Positions 29,747-38,088 of a DNA stretch of 64,000 nt are shown here, in pieces (the first letter of the stretch is position 1; each line of letters opens with the position of its first letter). The notes beneath the pieces were generated by a model, which was given only the letters and a program-made list of their open reading frames with translations, was not told the origin of the DNA and did no database searches. The translations under genes were made by a program, and so were the position numbers. Origin of the DNA: an uncultured Pelagibacteraceae bacterium (lineage in GTDB: Bacteria; Pseudomonadota; Alphaproteobacteria; Pelagibacterales; Pelagibacteraceae); contig CACGMC010000001.1 of the NCBI GenBank assembly GCA_902574035.1, positions 1-64,000 on the forward strand. Direction: 5' to 3'.

Positions 29747-30028
29747 TTAATCTTTTTTTTGCATATTATTCGCAACTCTTATAACGTTAACTATTCCAGC
29801 AATTACACCTAAAAAAAAGAATGTAATAATAAACCAAGGTTTAGTATCAAACCAATTATCTAAAATAAACCCAATAATTGTCCCAACTACCACTGCGGCA
29901 ACTAATTCGGATCCAAGCCTAAAGGCAGAGCCCATAAAATGCCCTCTTTTATCCTCATCATTTGAATTATTTTTTAAAATTTTTTCCTTTGCAATTTTGA
30001 GGCGAGTTTTAAAATCTTTATTATCCAT
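29747..30028 (-). CDS. AtpI/AtpZ family ATP synthase accessory protein
   Basis: A 93-residue protein with two membrane helices: GSELVAAVVVGTIIGFILDNWF and PWFIITFFFLGVIAGIVNV. The AtpI/gene-1 family helps assemble the c-ring or transports Mg2+; its exact role is debated. It lies first in the F0 group, 4 nt after smc and 15 nt before atpB. Confidence 0.88.
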   Translation of the reverse strand: MDNKDFKTRLKIAKEKILKNNSNDEDKRGHFMGSAFRLGSELVAAVVVGTIIGFILDNWFDTKPWFIITFFFLGVIAGIVNVIRVANNMQKKD

Positions 30029-30032
30029 TGAA

Positions 30033-32468
30033 TTAGGCTACAAGCTCTTCAGCTTTTTCTAAATCAACCGCAACTAATTGACTGACACCTTTTTCGGGCA
30101 TTGTAATTCCATATAAACGATGCATTCTTGACATAGTTAACGCATGGTGAGTAATTATGATAAATTTTGTTTTTGTTATGTTGGTTAATTCATCTAATAA
30201 AGAACAAAAGCGAGTTACATTCGCATCATCCAAAGGAGCATCAACTTCATCTAAAACACAAATCGGGGAAGGATTAACTAAAAAAACTGCAAATATTAAA
30301 GATAAAGCTGTTAGGGCCTGTTCACCTCCAGAAAGCAAAGTAATAGATTGCAATCTTTTTCCAGGAGGAGAAACAAACATTTCTAATCCAGCTTCTAATG
30401 GATCATCTGAGTCAACCAATTCTAGTTTGGCACTACCTCCGCTAAAAAGCTTGGTATAAACCTCGTTAAACTTTCTATTTACTTTTTCAAAGGCATCCAA
30501 AAGTCTTTCCCTACCTTTTTGATTTAACTCTTCAATACTTGATTTAAGTTTTATTATTGCAGAGTAAAGATCCGCTCTATCATCCTCCATTTTTTTTATT
30601 TCTTCTTCAAATTTTTTAGTTTCAATATCTGCTCTAAGATTTACAGTGCCCATTGACTCTCTTTCTTTTTTATTTTTTTCGACAATAGAAATTTGATTTT
30701 CTACACTAGGCAACTCTTCAGTATTTAATTCTGACAATAATAGTAACTTAGTTTCATCGTTAATATTTAATTCTGCATTAATAGAATAAAACAAATCCTT
30801 TTTCCTAGTTTCGATACCTTCTAAAGTTGCTTCATTTCTAGCTTTATTTTCTCTTATAATCGTAAGTTTCTCTTGAACATCTTTTATGTTGTTATTTATT
30901 TTATTAAATCTCTCCTCAGCAGCACTTAATTCCTCTGCTAGTTCTTCACTTCTTTTTTTTGTGTTCTCTAAATTTTGTATGTTTTGGCCTTTAGTAGTAG
31001 CAATTATTTCAGGGTTTTTTTGGTTTTCTTTCATTTCATTTTTTATTTTTTTTCTTCTCTCTTGTAAGTCATTTATCATTTTTTCAGAATTCACTTTCAA
31101 ACTTTTCCAATTTTCTAACTCTATATCTATATTTTTAATTCTCTCTTTTCTTTTTATAGAATCACTTTTTACAGTCTCATTTTTACTGAAATTAGTTGCA
31201 TAATTTTCATGAGCCGATGTTATTTTGTCAACAAGACCTTTAAGATTGTTAAATAGATTTTTTGGTATTTTACTCTCTTCCTCTATAAGTTTTCCTATTT
31301 CAAAAATTAAACTGTCCAGTTCTTTTTTTAGGCTATTTAAATTCCTTTTTGATAATTCTAAATTTTCATAAATCTCTATTTCTGTATTACCAAAAGATTT
31401 CTCAGTTTTTAACAATTCATCTTTTTCCCCCAAAATTCTTTTCTCATTTAAAGATGCGTCTAAAGAAATACTTTTCTCTCTTTCTAAATCAGAGTCTATT
31501 GTTGACAAAGAATTTTCAAGTTTCGAGGATAATTTTTTAATTCTTTTTTCTTCTTCTTCTAAATTAGTCATATCCAAATTTATTTTTTGAAGTTTTGCCA
31601 AACTCTCTAATTTTCTATCTCTAAGAGGAGCTAATTTTGCGTTTTCCTCACTTAGTAATTCGGTATTATGGTTTAAATCTATTTTTATAGCGCTTATCTC
31701 ATCATCTTGTTCACTTACATTTTCAGTAATTTCTTTCTTGTTTTTTTCTATTTCTTTTAACTTTAAAAAATACAAACCTGCTTCGGCCTTTTTAACTTCT
31801 TTTGAAATTTCCTTATATTTAGTTGCCTCTTCAGCTTGTTTTTTCAAATTATCTAATTGTTTTTGCTGTTGCTTTTTAAGTTCATCGGCTCTTTTGAGAT
31901 TATTTTCTGCAGCATTTAATCTTGTCTCTGCCTCATGTCTTCTCGCATGTATGCCCGCTATACCAGCGGCCTCCTCCAAAATTGCTCTTCTTTCTACAGG
32001 TTTAGCTGTAACTAACTGGCCTATTTTACCTTGACTAATTAAAGATGGAGAATGAGCACCAGTGGACAAATCAGCAAAAAAAGTTTGGGCATCCCTTGCC
32101 CTAACTTCTTTTCCATTTAAGTAATACTTCGACCCTTTGTTTCTCTCAATTTTTCTTGTTATTAAAATTTCATCTAATTTGTGATATTGCTCCGGGCCAT
32201 CTTTATCTTTATTATCAATTAACAGAGAAACTTCTGAGAAATTTTTCTCAGGCCTATTCGAAGTTCCAGCGAATATAACATCTTCCATACCAGTTCCACG
32301 CATACTTTTTGCAGAAGTTTCACCCATGCACCATCTTAATGACTCGACAATATTTGATTTTCCACAACCATTTGGACCAACTATCCCAGTTAAACCATTC
32401 TCTATAAAAAAAGTTGTTTTATCAAAAAATGATTTAAAGCCTGTGAGCTCTAATTTTTTAAACCTCAT
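30033..32468 (-). CDS. smc: Chromosome segregation ATPase SMC, short form apparently without hinge
   Basis: Head motifs are complete: the N-terminus MRFKKLELTGFKSF, Walker A VGPNGCGKSNIVESLRWCMGE, R-loop and GKIGQLV region, then at the C-terminus the signature LLSGGEQALTALSL and Walker B PICVLDEVDAPLDD. Two long coiled coils lie between. At 811 residues it is roughly 340 shorter than usual bacterial SMCs. The middle (about residues 390-430) goes from coil to coil with only a short non-coil stretch (IPKNLFNNLKGLVDKI) and no glycine-rich hinge domain. It should still act in DNA loop extrusion and segregation, but dimerisation may differ. Confidence 0.92.
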   Translation of the reverse strand: MRFKKLELTGFKSFFDKTTFFIENGLTGIVGPNGCGKSNIVESLRWCMGETSAKSMRGTGMEDVIFAGTSNRPEKNFSEVSLLIDNKDKDGPEQYHKLDEILITRKIERNKGSKYYLNGKEVRARDAQTFFADLSTGAHSPSLISQGKIGQLVTAKPVERRAILEEAAGIAGIHARRHEAETRLNAAENNLKRADELKKQQQKQLDNLKKQAEEATKYKEISKEVKKAEAGLYFLKLKEIEKNKKEITENVSEQDDEISAIKIDLNHNTELLSEENAKLAPLRDRKLESLAKLQKINLDMTNLEEEEKRIKKLSSKLENSLSTIDSDLEREKSISLDASLNEKRILGEKDELLKTEKSFGNTEIEIYENLELSKRNLNSLKKELDSLIFEIGKLIEEESKIPKNLFNNLKGLVDKITSAHENYATNFSKNETVKSDSIKRKERIKNIDIELENWKSLKVNSEKMINDLQERRKKIKNEMKENQKNPEIIATTKGQNIQNLENTKKRSEELAEELSAAEERFNKINNNIKDVQEKLTIIRENKARNEATLEGIETRKKDLFYSINAELNINDETKLLLLSELNTEELPSVENQISIVEKNKKERESMGTVNLRADIETKKFEEEIKKMEDDRADLYSAIIKLKSSIEELNQKGRERLLDAFEKVNRKFNEVYTKLFSGGSAKLELVDSDDPLEAGLEMFVSPPGKRLQSITLLSGGEQALTALSLIFAVFLVNPSPICVLDEVDAPLDDANVTRFCSLLDELTNITKTKFIIITHHALTMSRMHRLYGITMPEKGVSQLVAVDLEKAEELVA

Positions 32469-32472
32469 GGGG

Positions 32473-33075
32473 TTATAATAATTTATCTATGTGTTTTTTA
32501 AAAGATTTGAATTCGTGCTTATCCTCATATTTTTTCTCATTTATGTAGATAGTGGGCGTAGAAGCTATATTAAATTTCTTTTGAGCCTCAATTCTCTCTT
32601 TTAAAATAATATCTTGTGAATTTTCATTTTCTAAACATTTTTCTAACTTGCTTTGCTCCATCCGAGACTCAACTCCAATTTTTATCAAAGTCTCATTAAT
32701 TTTTCTTATATCCGAACCTACCGCCCATTTTTTTTGCTCTTCATACATTTTGTTCAAAAGTTTAAATTTTGCCTCAGGGCTAGAGGCGCATCTCACTATT
32801 TTTTCTGCATTAAGAGCCGCTAAATCTAATGGGAAGGCATGATGCTCAAATTTGACTTTATTTGTGTCAATATAATTTACTTTAAGTTTTTCAAATATTT
32901 TTTTATGAAAAGATGCACAGTGAGGACAAGTTAAGGATGAAAAAACTTTAACTGTAATTTTTGCATTTTCATTACCTATTTTTAAAGACTCACTTAATAC
33001 ATTTGTGGCTATGAAAAATTGAGTCATAGCGAAAAATATAATAATGGAGTATTTATTTTTTTTTATTAAAAGCAT
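32473..33075 (-). CDS. Periplasmic DsbA-family thiol-disulfide oxidoreductase
   Basis: A 200-residue protein with a signal peptide (hydrophobic core IIIFFAMTQFFIATN) and a thioredoxin-fold DsbA domain. The active site is SSLTCPHCASFHKKIF (CPHC), and the cis-Pro loop is in FNIASTPTIYINEKKY. It forms or shuffles disulfides in secreted proteins. This dciA-dsbA-smc order is common in Alphaproteobacteria. It starts inside the end of dciA (23-nt overlap) and stops 4 nt before smc. Confidence 0.92.
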   Translation of the reverse strand: MLLIKKNKYSIIIFFAMTQFFIATNVLSESLKIGNENAKITVKVFSSLTCPHCASFHKKIFEKLKVNYIDTNKVKFEHHAFPLDLAALNAEKIVRCASSPEAKFKLLNKMYEEQKKWAVGSDIRKINETLIKIGVESRMEQSKLEKCLENENSQDIILKERIEAQKKFNIASTPTIYINEKKYEDKHEFKSFKKHIDKLL

Positions 33076-33547
33076 TAATTAAATTTTCGAGTTTATTTTT
33101 CAAATTCGTATTTTTAATATTGTCTAATCTAATACTATATTTTTTTTTATCTTTTATTTCGATATGATCTTTATGATCTTTTTTCAATTTATTATAGTCA
33201 GTGTTCATTATTTTAATCTGTAAATTGTTAATAAAAGTATAACCGAAATGAGAGTTGATTTTATCAATAATGTTTTTCTTATTATACTCAATATCAATTT
33301 CTTTTCCATGGATCACATTAACTATTAAAGTTACTTCTTTTGAACCACCCTGAGCTTTTATATTAGATGGATAACAATTATTTGAAATTTCGTTACCAAC
33401 AATTTTAGTCCAATTATCAACAAGCGAGGATAAATTAAATCCATTTTTCTTTAAAATTTTTTTAATTTGCTGAGGCAAAGTGTTAGCTAATGGCCTAAGA
33501 CCTTGAATGAAGTTTTTAGTTAAACTATTATTATTTTTTTTATGCAT
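33053..33547 (-). CDS. dciA: DciA/DUF721 family protein, likely helicase loader
   Basis: A 164-residue protein. The DUF721 core is visible as GLRPLANTLPQQIKKILKK, LVDNWTKIVGNEISNNCYPS, and VNVIHGKEIDIEYNKKNIIDKIN. DciA is the ancestral loader of the replicative helicase DnaB in bacteria that lack DnaC. The C-terminal third is lysine-rich. Its ATG shares the palindrome ATGCAT with the mutY start on the other strand. It is first in the long minus-strand run. Confidence 0.85.
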   Translation of the reverse strand: MHKKNNNSLTKNFIQGLRPLANTLPQQIKKILKKNGFNLSSLVDNWTKIVGNEISNNCYPSNIKAQGGSKEVTLIVNVIHGKEIDIEYNKKNIIDKINSHFGYTFINNLQIKIMNTDYNKLKKDHKDHIEIKDKKKYSIRLDNIKNTNLKNKLENLINAFNKKK

Positions 33548-34540
33548 ATTAATTTTAATTTATCAAAAAAAATTTTAGCTTGGTATGATAATAACAAGCG
33601 CATTTTACCTTGGCGTATAAGCAAAAAATCCAAAAATTTGCTTTATTATCGAGTTTTAAGTGAATTTATGTTGCAACAAACTCAAGTAAAAACTGTTATC
33701 CCTTATTTCAAAATATTTACAAAAAAATTTCAAACCCTTGAGTCTTTATCTAAAGCAAGTGAAAAGAAAGTATTAAAACTATGGGAGGGCCTAGGTTATT
33801 ATAGAAGAGCAAGAAACCTTTTGGCTTCATCTAAAATCTTGGTCAACAAATATAATTCAAAACTTCCTGAAGATATATTCGAAATAAAAAATTTACCAGG
33901 TATTGGAGAATACACTTCAAATGTATTAATTGCTCTAATATATAATAAACCAACACTTGCATTAGACGGTAACGTGAAAAGAGTTATTTCTAGAATTTTA
34001 AACATAGAAGAAAAAAAAATTGATTTTAATTATTTTAAAAATTTGAATAGCAATTATATATTTAATACCAATAGAAATTCTGACTTAGTTGAGGCCTTGA
34101 TGGAGTTCGGTGCTCTAGTTTGTAACTCAAAATTACCAAAATGCATTGAATGCCCAATTAAAAAAAATTGTAAATTTTTTAACTCACCTGATAAAATTAA
34201 AAAAATTAAAAAAATTAAAATCAAAGAAAATATAAATATTTTTTGCTACTTAAATAAAAATGGTCAAATAGCTTTGACTAAAAAAAATGATTTAGGTTTT
34301 TTAAACTCATTTAATTTACCACATATCGAAAGTGCAAAATGTAAAAAATCTTTTAAGAGTTGGAAATTGCTCTCAAAATATAAAAACTCAATATCAAATA
34401 AAAAATTAAATATAAATTTATATTACAAATTCTCTAAAAATATTCCAATGGATTATACATGGCACTCCATTAAAAAAAATGATGATTTTGTGCCTTCGTT
34501 TACAAAAAAAATATTTGAACAAGTTTCAGTTTTATTTTAA
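33542..34540 (+). CDS. mutY: A/G-specific adenine DNA glycosylase
   Basis: Removes adenine mispaired with 8-oxoguanine. It has the HhH-GPD fold: SEFMLQQTQVKTVIPYF with the catalytic Glu, LPGIGEYTSNVLI helix-hairpin-helix, and LDGNVKRVISRIL with the catalytic Asp. The 4Fe-4S cysteines are spaced C-x6-C-x2-C-x5-C in CNSKLPKCIECPIKKNCKF. The C-terminal NUDIX-like domain is weakly conserved. Length is 332. The start overlaps dciA head to head by 6 nt. Confidence 0.95.
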   Translation: MHINFNLSKKILAWYDNNKRILPWRISKKSKNLLYYRVLSEFMLQQTQVKTVIPYFKIFTKKFQTLESLSKASEKKVLKLWEGLGYYRRARNLLASSKILVNKYNSKLPEDIFEIKNLPGIGEYTSNVLIALIYNKPTLALDGNVKRVISRILNIEEKKIDFNYFKNLNSNYIFNTNRNSDLVEALMEFGALVCNSKLPKCIECPIKKNCKFFNSPDKIKKIKKIKIKENINIFCYLNKNGQIALTKKNDLGFLNSFNLPHIESAKCKKSFKSWKLLSKYKNSISNKKLNINLYYKFSKNIPMDYTWHSIKKNDDFVPSFTKKIFEQVSVLF

Positions 34541-35670
34541 TGAAAAAAAAAATTGCAATAATTGGATCTGGAATTGCTGGGTTAACTTTAGCAAATTTTT
34601 TATATAAATACAAAAAACACGACTTTATGGTTTATGAAAAAAATGAAACTCTGCCCTTAGACGAAGGTTATGGCATACAAATTTCAAACAATGGCATTAA
34701 AATTTTAAATGAAATTAATTTTAGTAAAATTGGTGATGAGAAAATTTATCACCCAAGAGGTATCGATATTTATAATATTCAAAATAACAAAATATGTGAT
34801 TTAGATTTGACTCAATTTAATGCTATTGGTAGCAAGTATACAACTTTGCAGAGGTCCACTTTAATTGAATTTTTAAAAGATAATATTTATACTCAACACT
34901 TAAGGTTTGGAAAAAGAATTAGAGAAGTTTCTGAGTTAAAAAACAAGATACTAATTAAATTTGATGATAATACAAATGACCTTGTAGATTTTGTAATAGG
35001 TGCAGATGGAATTTTTTCTAACACTCGTACATTCTTTGAAAAGAAAAAAAACAAACCGATATTTAAAAATGCTATTGCAATTAGGACGATTCTTAAGCCC
35101 TTTCCTGAATTAGACATAGATCAGTCCAAGATTAGTCTTATGATGGGAAGAAATTGTCATTTGGTTTTTTACCCAATTAATAAAAAAAAAGAACTTAATC
35201 TCGTTTGTATAGTAAGACATAAGAAATATGACCCTGGTAATATTGAAATCTTGATTGAGAAAGTTGTAAAACAAAATCAGAATTTAAAAAAAATTTTTGA
35301 AAAAGATTTAAAATCTTTTCCATTATACGCTAATTCTAAAATACTTCCCTCAACTAATAGTAAAGTTTTTTATATTGGAGATGCATTTAATGGAATTCTA
35401 CCAACATTAGCTCAAGGCGCAGGACAATCGATAGAAAGTGCTTTCGAATTATTTAATTTAATTAAAGATGATAAAGAGAATAAACAAAATATTTACTTTC
35501 AACAAAGATCTAAAAGAGCAAAAATAGTTAGAAGAAGAACAAACTTTAATTTTTTGATATTTCATTTTTCAAGTAAATTTATGCAAAGAATAAGAAACTT
35601 TTTCATGAAATCTTTAATTAAAAGAAAAAGTTTTATTAATTCTTATTTGGGCACAGTTTATAAAAACTAG
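34540..35670 (+). CDS. FAD-dependent monooxygenase, aromatic hydroxylase family
   Basis: A 376-residue flavoprotein of the UbiH/salicylate-hydroxylase (PHBH) fold: N-terminal KIAIIGSGIAGLTLANFLY (dinucleotide motif), DFVIGADGIFSNTR (the DG motif binding FAD and NADPH), and VFYIGDAFNGILPTLAQGAGQSIESA (GD motif). The substrate cannot be told. A ubiquinone ring hydroxylase or an aromatic degradative enzyme are both possible. It shares one base with mutY and overlaps ccrM at a CTAG where both genes stop. Confidence 0.85.
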   Translation: MKKKIAIIGSGIAGLTLANFLYKYKKHDFMVYEKNETLPLDEGYGIQISNNGIKILNEINFSKIGDEKIYHPRGIDIYNIQNNKICDLDLTQFNAIGSKYTTLQRSTLIEFLKDNIYTQHLRFGKRIREVSELKNKILIKFDDNTNDLVDFVIGADGIFSNTRTFFEKKKNKPIFKNAIAIRTILKPFPELDIDQSKISLMMGRNCHLVFYPINKKKELNLVCIVRHKKYDPGNIEILIEKVVKQNQNLKKIFEKDLKSFPLYANSKILPSTNSKVFYIGDAFNGILPTLAQGAGQSIESAFELFNLIKDDKENKQNIYFQQRSKRAKIVRRRTNFNFLIFHFSSKFMQRIRNFFMKSLIKRKSFINSYLGTVYKN

Positions 35671-36752
35671 ATTTGTTTTTCTGCAATAAATTTTTGTCTT
35701 AGACTATCAATTAAAACAGTTGAACCATTTACTCTGTAATGCCAGTAGGTCCAACCATTATAGCTATCCGCACCCATTATTTTTGCAGCAATTTTATGAA
35801 TTGAACCCTCCGAGTCCTTATATTTAATGCTTCCATCTACCATTATTTTTGCATTTATTTTTTTCTTTGGATCAAATAAAGATGTTCCAGGTTTAAGTAT
35901 ACCTAACTCCACTAGTGAACCAAAAGGTATTCTAGGTTTAGATTTGTTATTTTCAATTGTATCAAGATAACAATCATCAATAACTTTTGTTTTTTTTATC
36001 CTTTCTCTAGCAGCTTTAAAATATTTTATTTGTTTCTCTATTCCGTAGTAATTTCTGCCCAACTTCTTTGCGACAACAGCTGTTGTACCGGTACCTAAAA
36101 AAGGATCGAATATACGATCACCTTTATTAGTAGTAGCTAGTATAATTCTATGAAGTAATGACTCTGGTTTTTGAGTAGAATGAATTTTTTTTCCATTTTT
36201 CTTTAATCTTTCTTTTCCATTACAAATTGGAAAAGTCCAATCAGACCTCATTTGCAAATCATCGTTTAAACACTTAAGTGATTGATAATTAAACGTATAT
36301 TTTGAGTTTTTATTTTTTGATGCCCAAATAAGAGTTTCGTGCGCATTAGTAAACCTAGTCCCTCTAAAATTTGGCATCGGATTGTTTTTTCTCCAAATGA
36401 CATCATTGAGAAGCCAAAATTTTAAATTTTGTAAGTGGTAGCCTAATCGAAAAATATTATGATAAGAACCTATCACCCAAATACTTCCGTTGTCTTTTAA
36501 GATCCTTTTGCATTCAGTTAACCACAATTTACAGAAGTCATCGTAATCTTTAAAACTGTCAAACTGATCCCATTTGTCGTTTACTCCATATACTTTGCTT
36601 GCGTCTGGACGAGTTAACCTTTCTCCTATTTGCATGTTATATGGAGGGTCAGCAAAAATTAAATCAAAAGAATTTTCTGGAATTTTTTTTAATTCTTTTA
36701 AACAATCTCCATTAATAATTTTGTTTAAAAACTTTGACATATCAAGATTCAA
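35667..36752 (-). CDS. ccrM: Adenine-specific DNA methyltransferase, CcrM type
   Basis: An N6-adenine methyltransferase of 361 residues. The N-terminal part has motif IV FADPPYNMQIGE (DPPY) and a FDPFLGTGTTAVVAKKLGRNYYGIE SAM motif. The extra C-terminal region of about 90 residues (ending YNGWTYWHYRVNGSTVLIDSLRQ) is the RAMA-like domain typical of CcrM. By family it should methylate GANTC and help time cell-cycle transcription in Alphaproteobacteria. No restriction enzyme is encoded nearby, so it is an orphan methylase. Confidence 0.93.
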   Translation of the reverse strand: MNLDMSKFLNKIINGDCLKELKKIPENSFDLIFADPPYNMQIGERLTRPDASKVYGVNDKWDQFDSFKDYDDFCKLWLTECKRILKDNGSIWVIGSYHNIFRLGYHLQNLKFWLLNDVIWRKNNPMPNFRGTRFTNAHETLIWASKNKNSKYTFNYQSLKCLNDDLQMRSDWTFPICNGKERLKKNGKKIHSTQKPESLLHRIILATTNKGDRIFDPFLGTGTTAVVAKKLGRNYYGIEKQIKYFKAARERIKKTKVIDDCYLDTIENNKSKPRIPFGSLVELGILKPGTSLFDPKKKINAKIMVDGSIKYKDSEGSIHKIAAKIMGADSYNGWTYWHYRVNGSTVLIDSLRQKFIAEKQI

Positions 36753-36816
36753 CCTTAAATTGAATCCTTGGTCAATTATTTTTACGTGAAAAAATAGATT
36801 TTTAGTCGTTTAAAAA

Positions 36817-37437
36817 TTATTTTAACAACATCTTGTGTATTGGTCTAAAATTTTTCCTATGTAATGTTGTCAGTCCATGTTTTTTTAGTCCCGCAATATG
36901 CTGTTTAGTTCCGTACCCAAAATTTTTGTTCCAGCAATAGTGTTTAAATTTTTTAGACATTTTGATCATTAATTTGTCCCTGTAAACCTTGGCCAAAATA
37001 GAAGCTGCGCTTATACACTTAATCTTCTCATCACCTTTTACTATAGTTTTACATTCACTCACTACCTGAGGAGCAAAAATACCATCAATAAGTATCAAAT
37101 CTGGTTTTTTTGATAAACTTAAAATAGCTCTTTTCATCGATAATAAAGAAGCTTGTAGTATGTTTAATTTTTCAATTTCTTTTACTGAAGCTATTCCTAT
37201 GGAAAAAAAAGCGTTTTTTTTTATATGTTTAGACAACCTTAATCGTTGATTAAAGTTAAGTTTTTTTGAGTCTTTAATATGTTTTAGTCGATTTCCTTTT
37301 TTTAAGATTACTGCTGCCGAAACTACAGGGCCGGCTAAACTTCCTCTGCCCACTTCATCAACCCCAGCTATTATTTTTTTTTCAAATTTATTCAAATTTT
37401 TTTTAATTTTTCCCTTATCATTTTTAGGTCTATCCAA
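36817..37437 (-). CDS. rnhB: Ribonuclease HII
   Basis: Removes ribonucleotides and RNA primers from DNA. Active-site acids are seen in IAGVDEVGRGSLAGPVVSAAV (Asp, Glu), LILIDGIF (Asp) and AKVYRDKLM (Asp), and the tail has FGYGTKQHIAGLKKHGLT. The ATG at 37437 makes it overlap the uracil-DNA glycosylase gene by 46 nt; no later in-frame ATG precedes the domain, though a non-ATG start is possible. Length is 206. Confidence 0.94.
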   Translation of the reverse strand: MDRPKNDKGKIKKNLNKFEKKIIAGVDEVGRGSLAGPVVSAAVILKKGNRLKHIKDSKKLNFNQRLRLSKHIKKNAFFSIGIASVKEIEKLNILQASLLSMKRAILSLSKKPDLILIDGIFAPQVVSECKTIVKGDEKIKCISAASILAKVYRDKLMIKMSKKFKHYCWNKNFGYGTKQHIAGLKKHGLTTLHRKNFRPIHKMLLK

Positions 37438-38087
37438 GAAAATTTCTTTTGATCTGGTTGTCTTAAAAGATAAGCTGGATGAAAAGATACTATAGTATAA
37501 ATTTTAAAATTGCTAATATGAACCTCAAACCATTTCCCTCTCATTTTTGAAATGACTTCTGTATTTTGCATTATGGCATTCATGGCTGTACTACCTAAAA
37601 GCAAAACTATTTTTGGACTTATTATTTCGATATGCTTTTTTAGATAAGGAAGATATTTTTGTACTTCTTTATCTGTGGGTTTTCTATTTTCTGGCGGCCT
37701 ATAATTAACAACATTAGTAATATAAACGTTTTTACGACTTAAGTTTATAGCATGAAGCATTTTATCTAAAAGTTGTCCCGCTCTTCCAACAAAAGGGAAA
37801 CCCTCTTTATCTTCGTTAGCGCCAGGACCTTCTCCAATTATCATTATTTTTGAGTCTGGATTACCATCTGAAAATACAAGATTTGAAGCATTTTCTTTCA
37901 ACTTACAGTTTTTAATTTCACTTATTTGCTCTCTAAGTTTTTGTAAATTTTTAACTTTCTCCTTTTTAATATTAGGTTGTTTTTGGTTATATCGATTTAT
38001 TGACTTATTATTAAAGATTAAATTGTAATTAATTAAACTATAGTATTTAATTAACTTATTTAATTTGTTATTTATATTTTTCGACAT
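37392..38087 (-). CDS. Uracil-DNA glycosylase, family 4-like
   Basis: Excises uracil from DNA. Key motifs are IIGEGPGANEDKEGFPFVGRAGQLLDKML, TNVVNYRPPENRKPT, and SFHPAYLLRQPD near the C-terminus. The enzyme lacks most of the usual four Fe-S cysteines: only KNCKL remains, and NYRPP and KYLPY carry Tyr at cysteine sites. The ATG at 38087 is chosen; the longer frame would run into the divergent TPR gene. A poorly conserved, Asn/Lys-rich N-terminus of about 60 residues precedes the domain. Confidence 0.88.
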   Translation of the reverse strand: MSKNINNKLNKLIKYYSLINYNLIFNNKSINRYNQKQPNIKKEKVKNLQKLREQISEIKNCKLKENASNLVFSDGNPDSKIMIIGEGPGANEDKEGFPFVGRAGQLLDKMLHAINLSRKNVYITNVVNYRPPENRKPTDKEVQKYLPYLKKHIEIISPKIVLLLGSTAMNAIMQNTEVISKMRGKWFEVHISNFKIYTIVSFHPAYLLRQPDQKKFSWIDLKMIREKLKKI

Positions 38088-38088
38088 T

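Noticed and set aside
30886-31203. Hydrophobic 105-residue frame opposite smc
   Set aside because: Phe/Ser/Leu-rich antisense frames arise from Lys/Glu-rich coiled coils; there is no independent support.
35667-36752. Restriction-modification system
   Set aside because: The methylase has the CcrM C-terminal domain and no nuclease gene is nearby; it is an orphan cell-cycle methylase.
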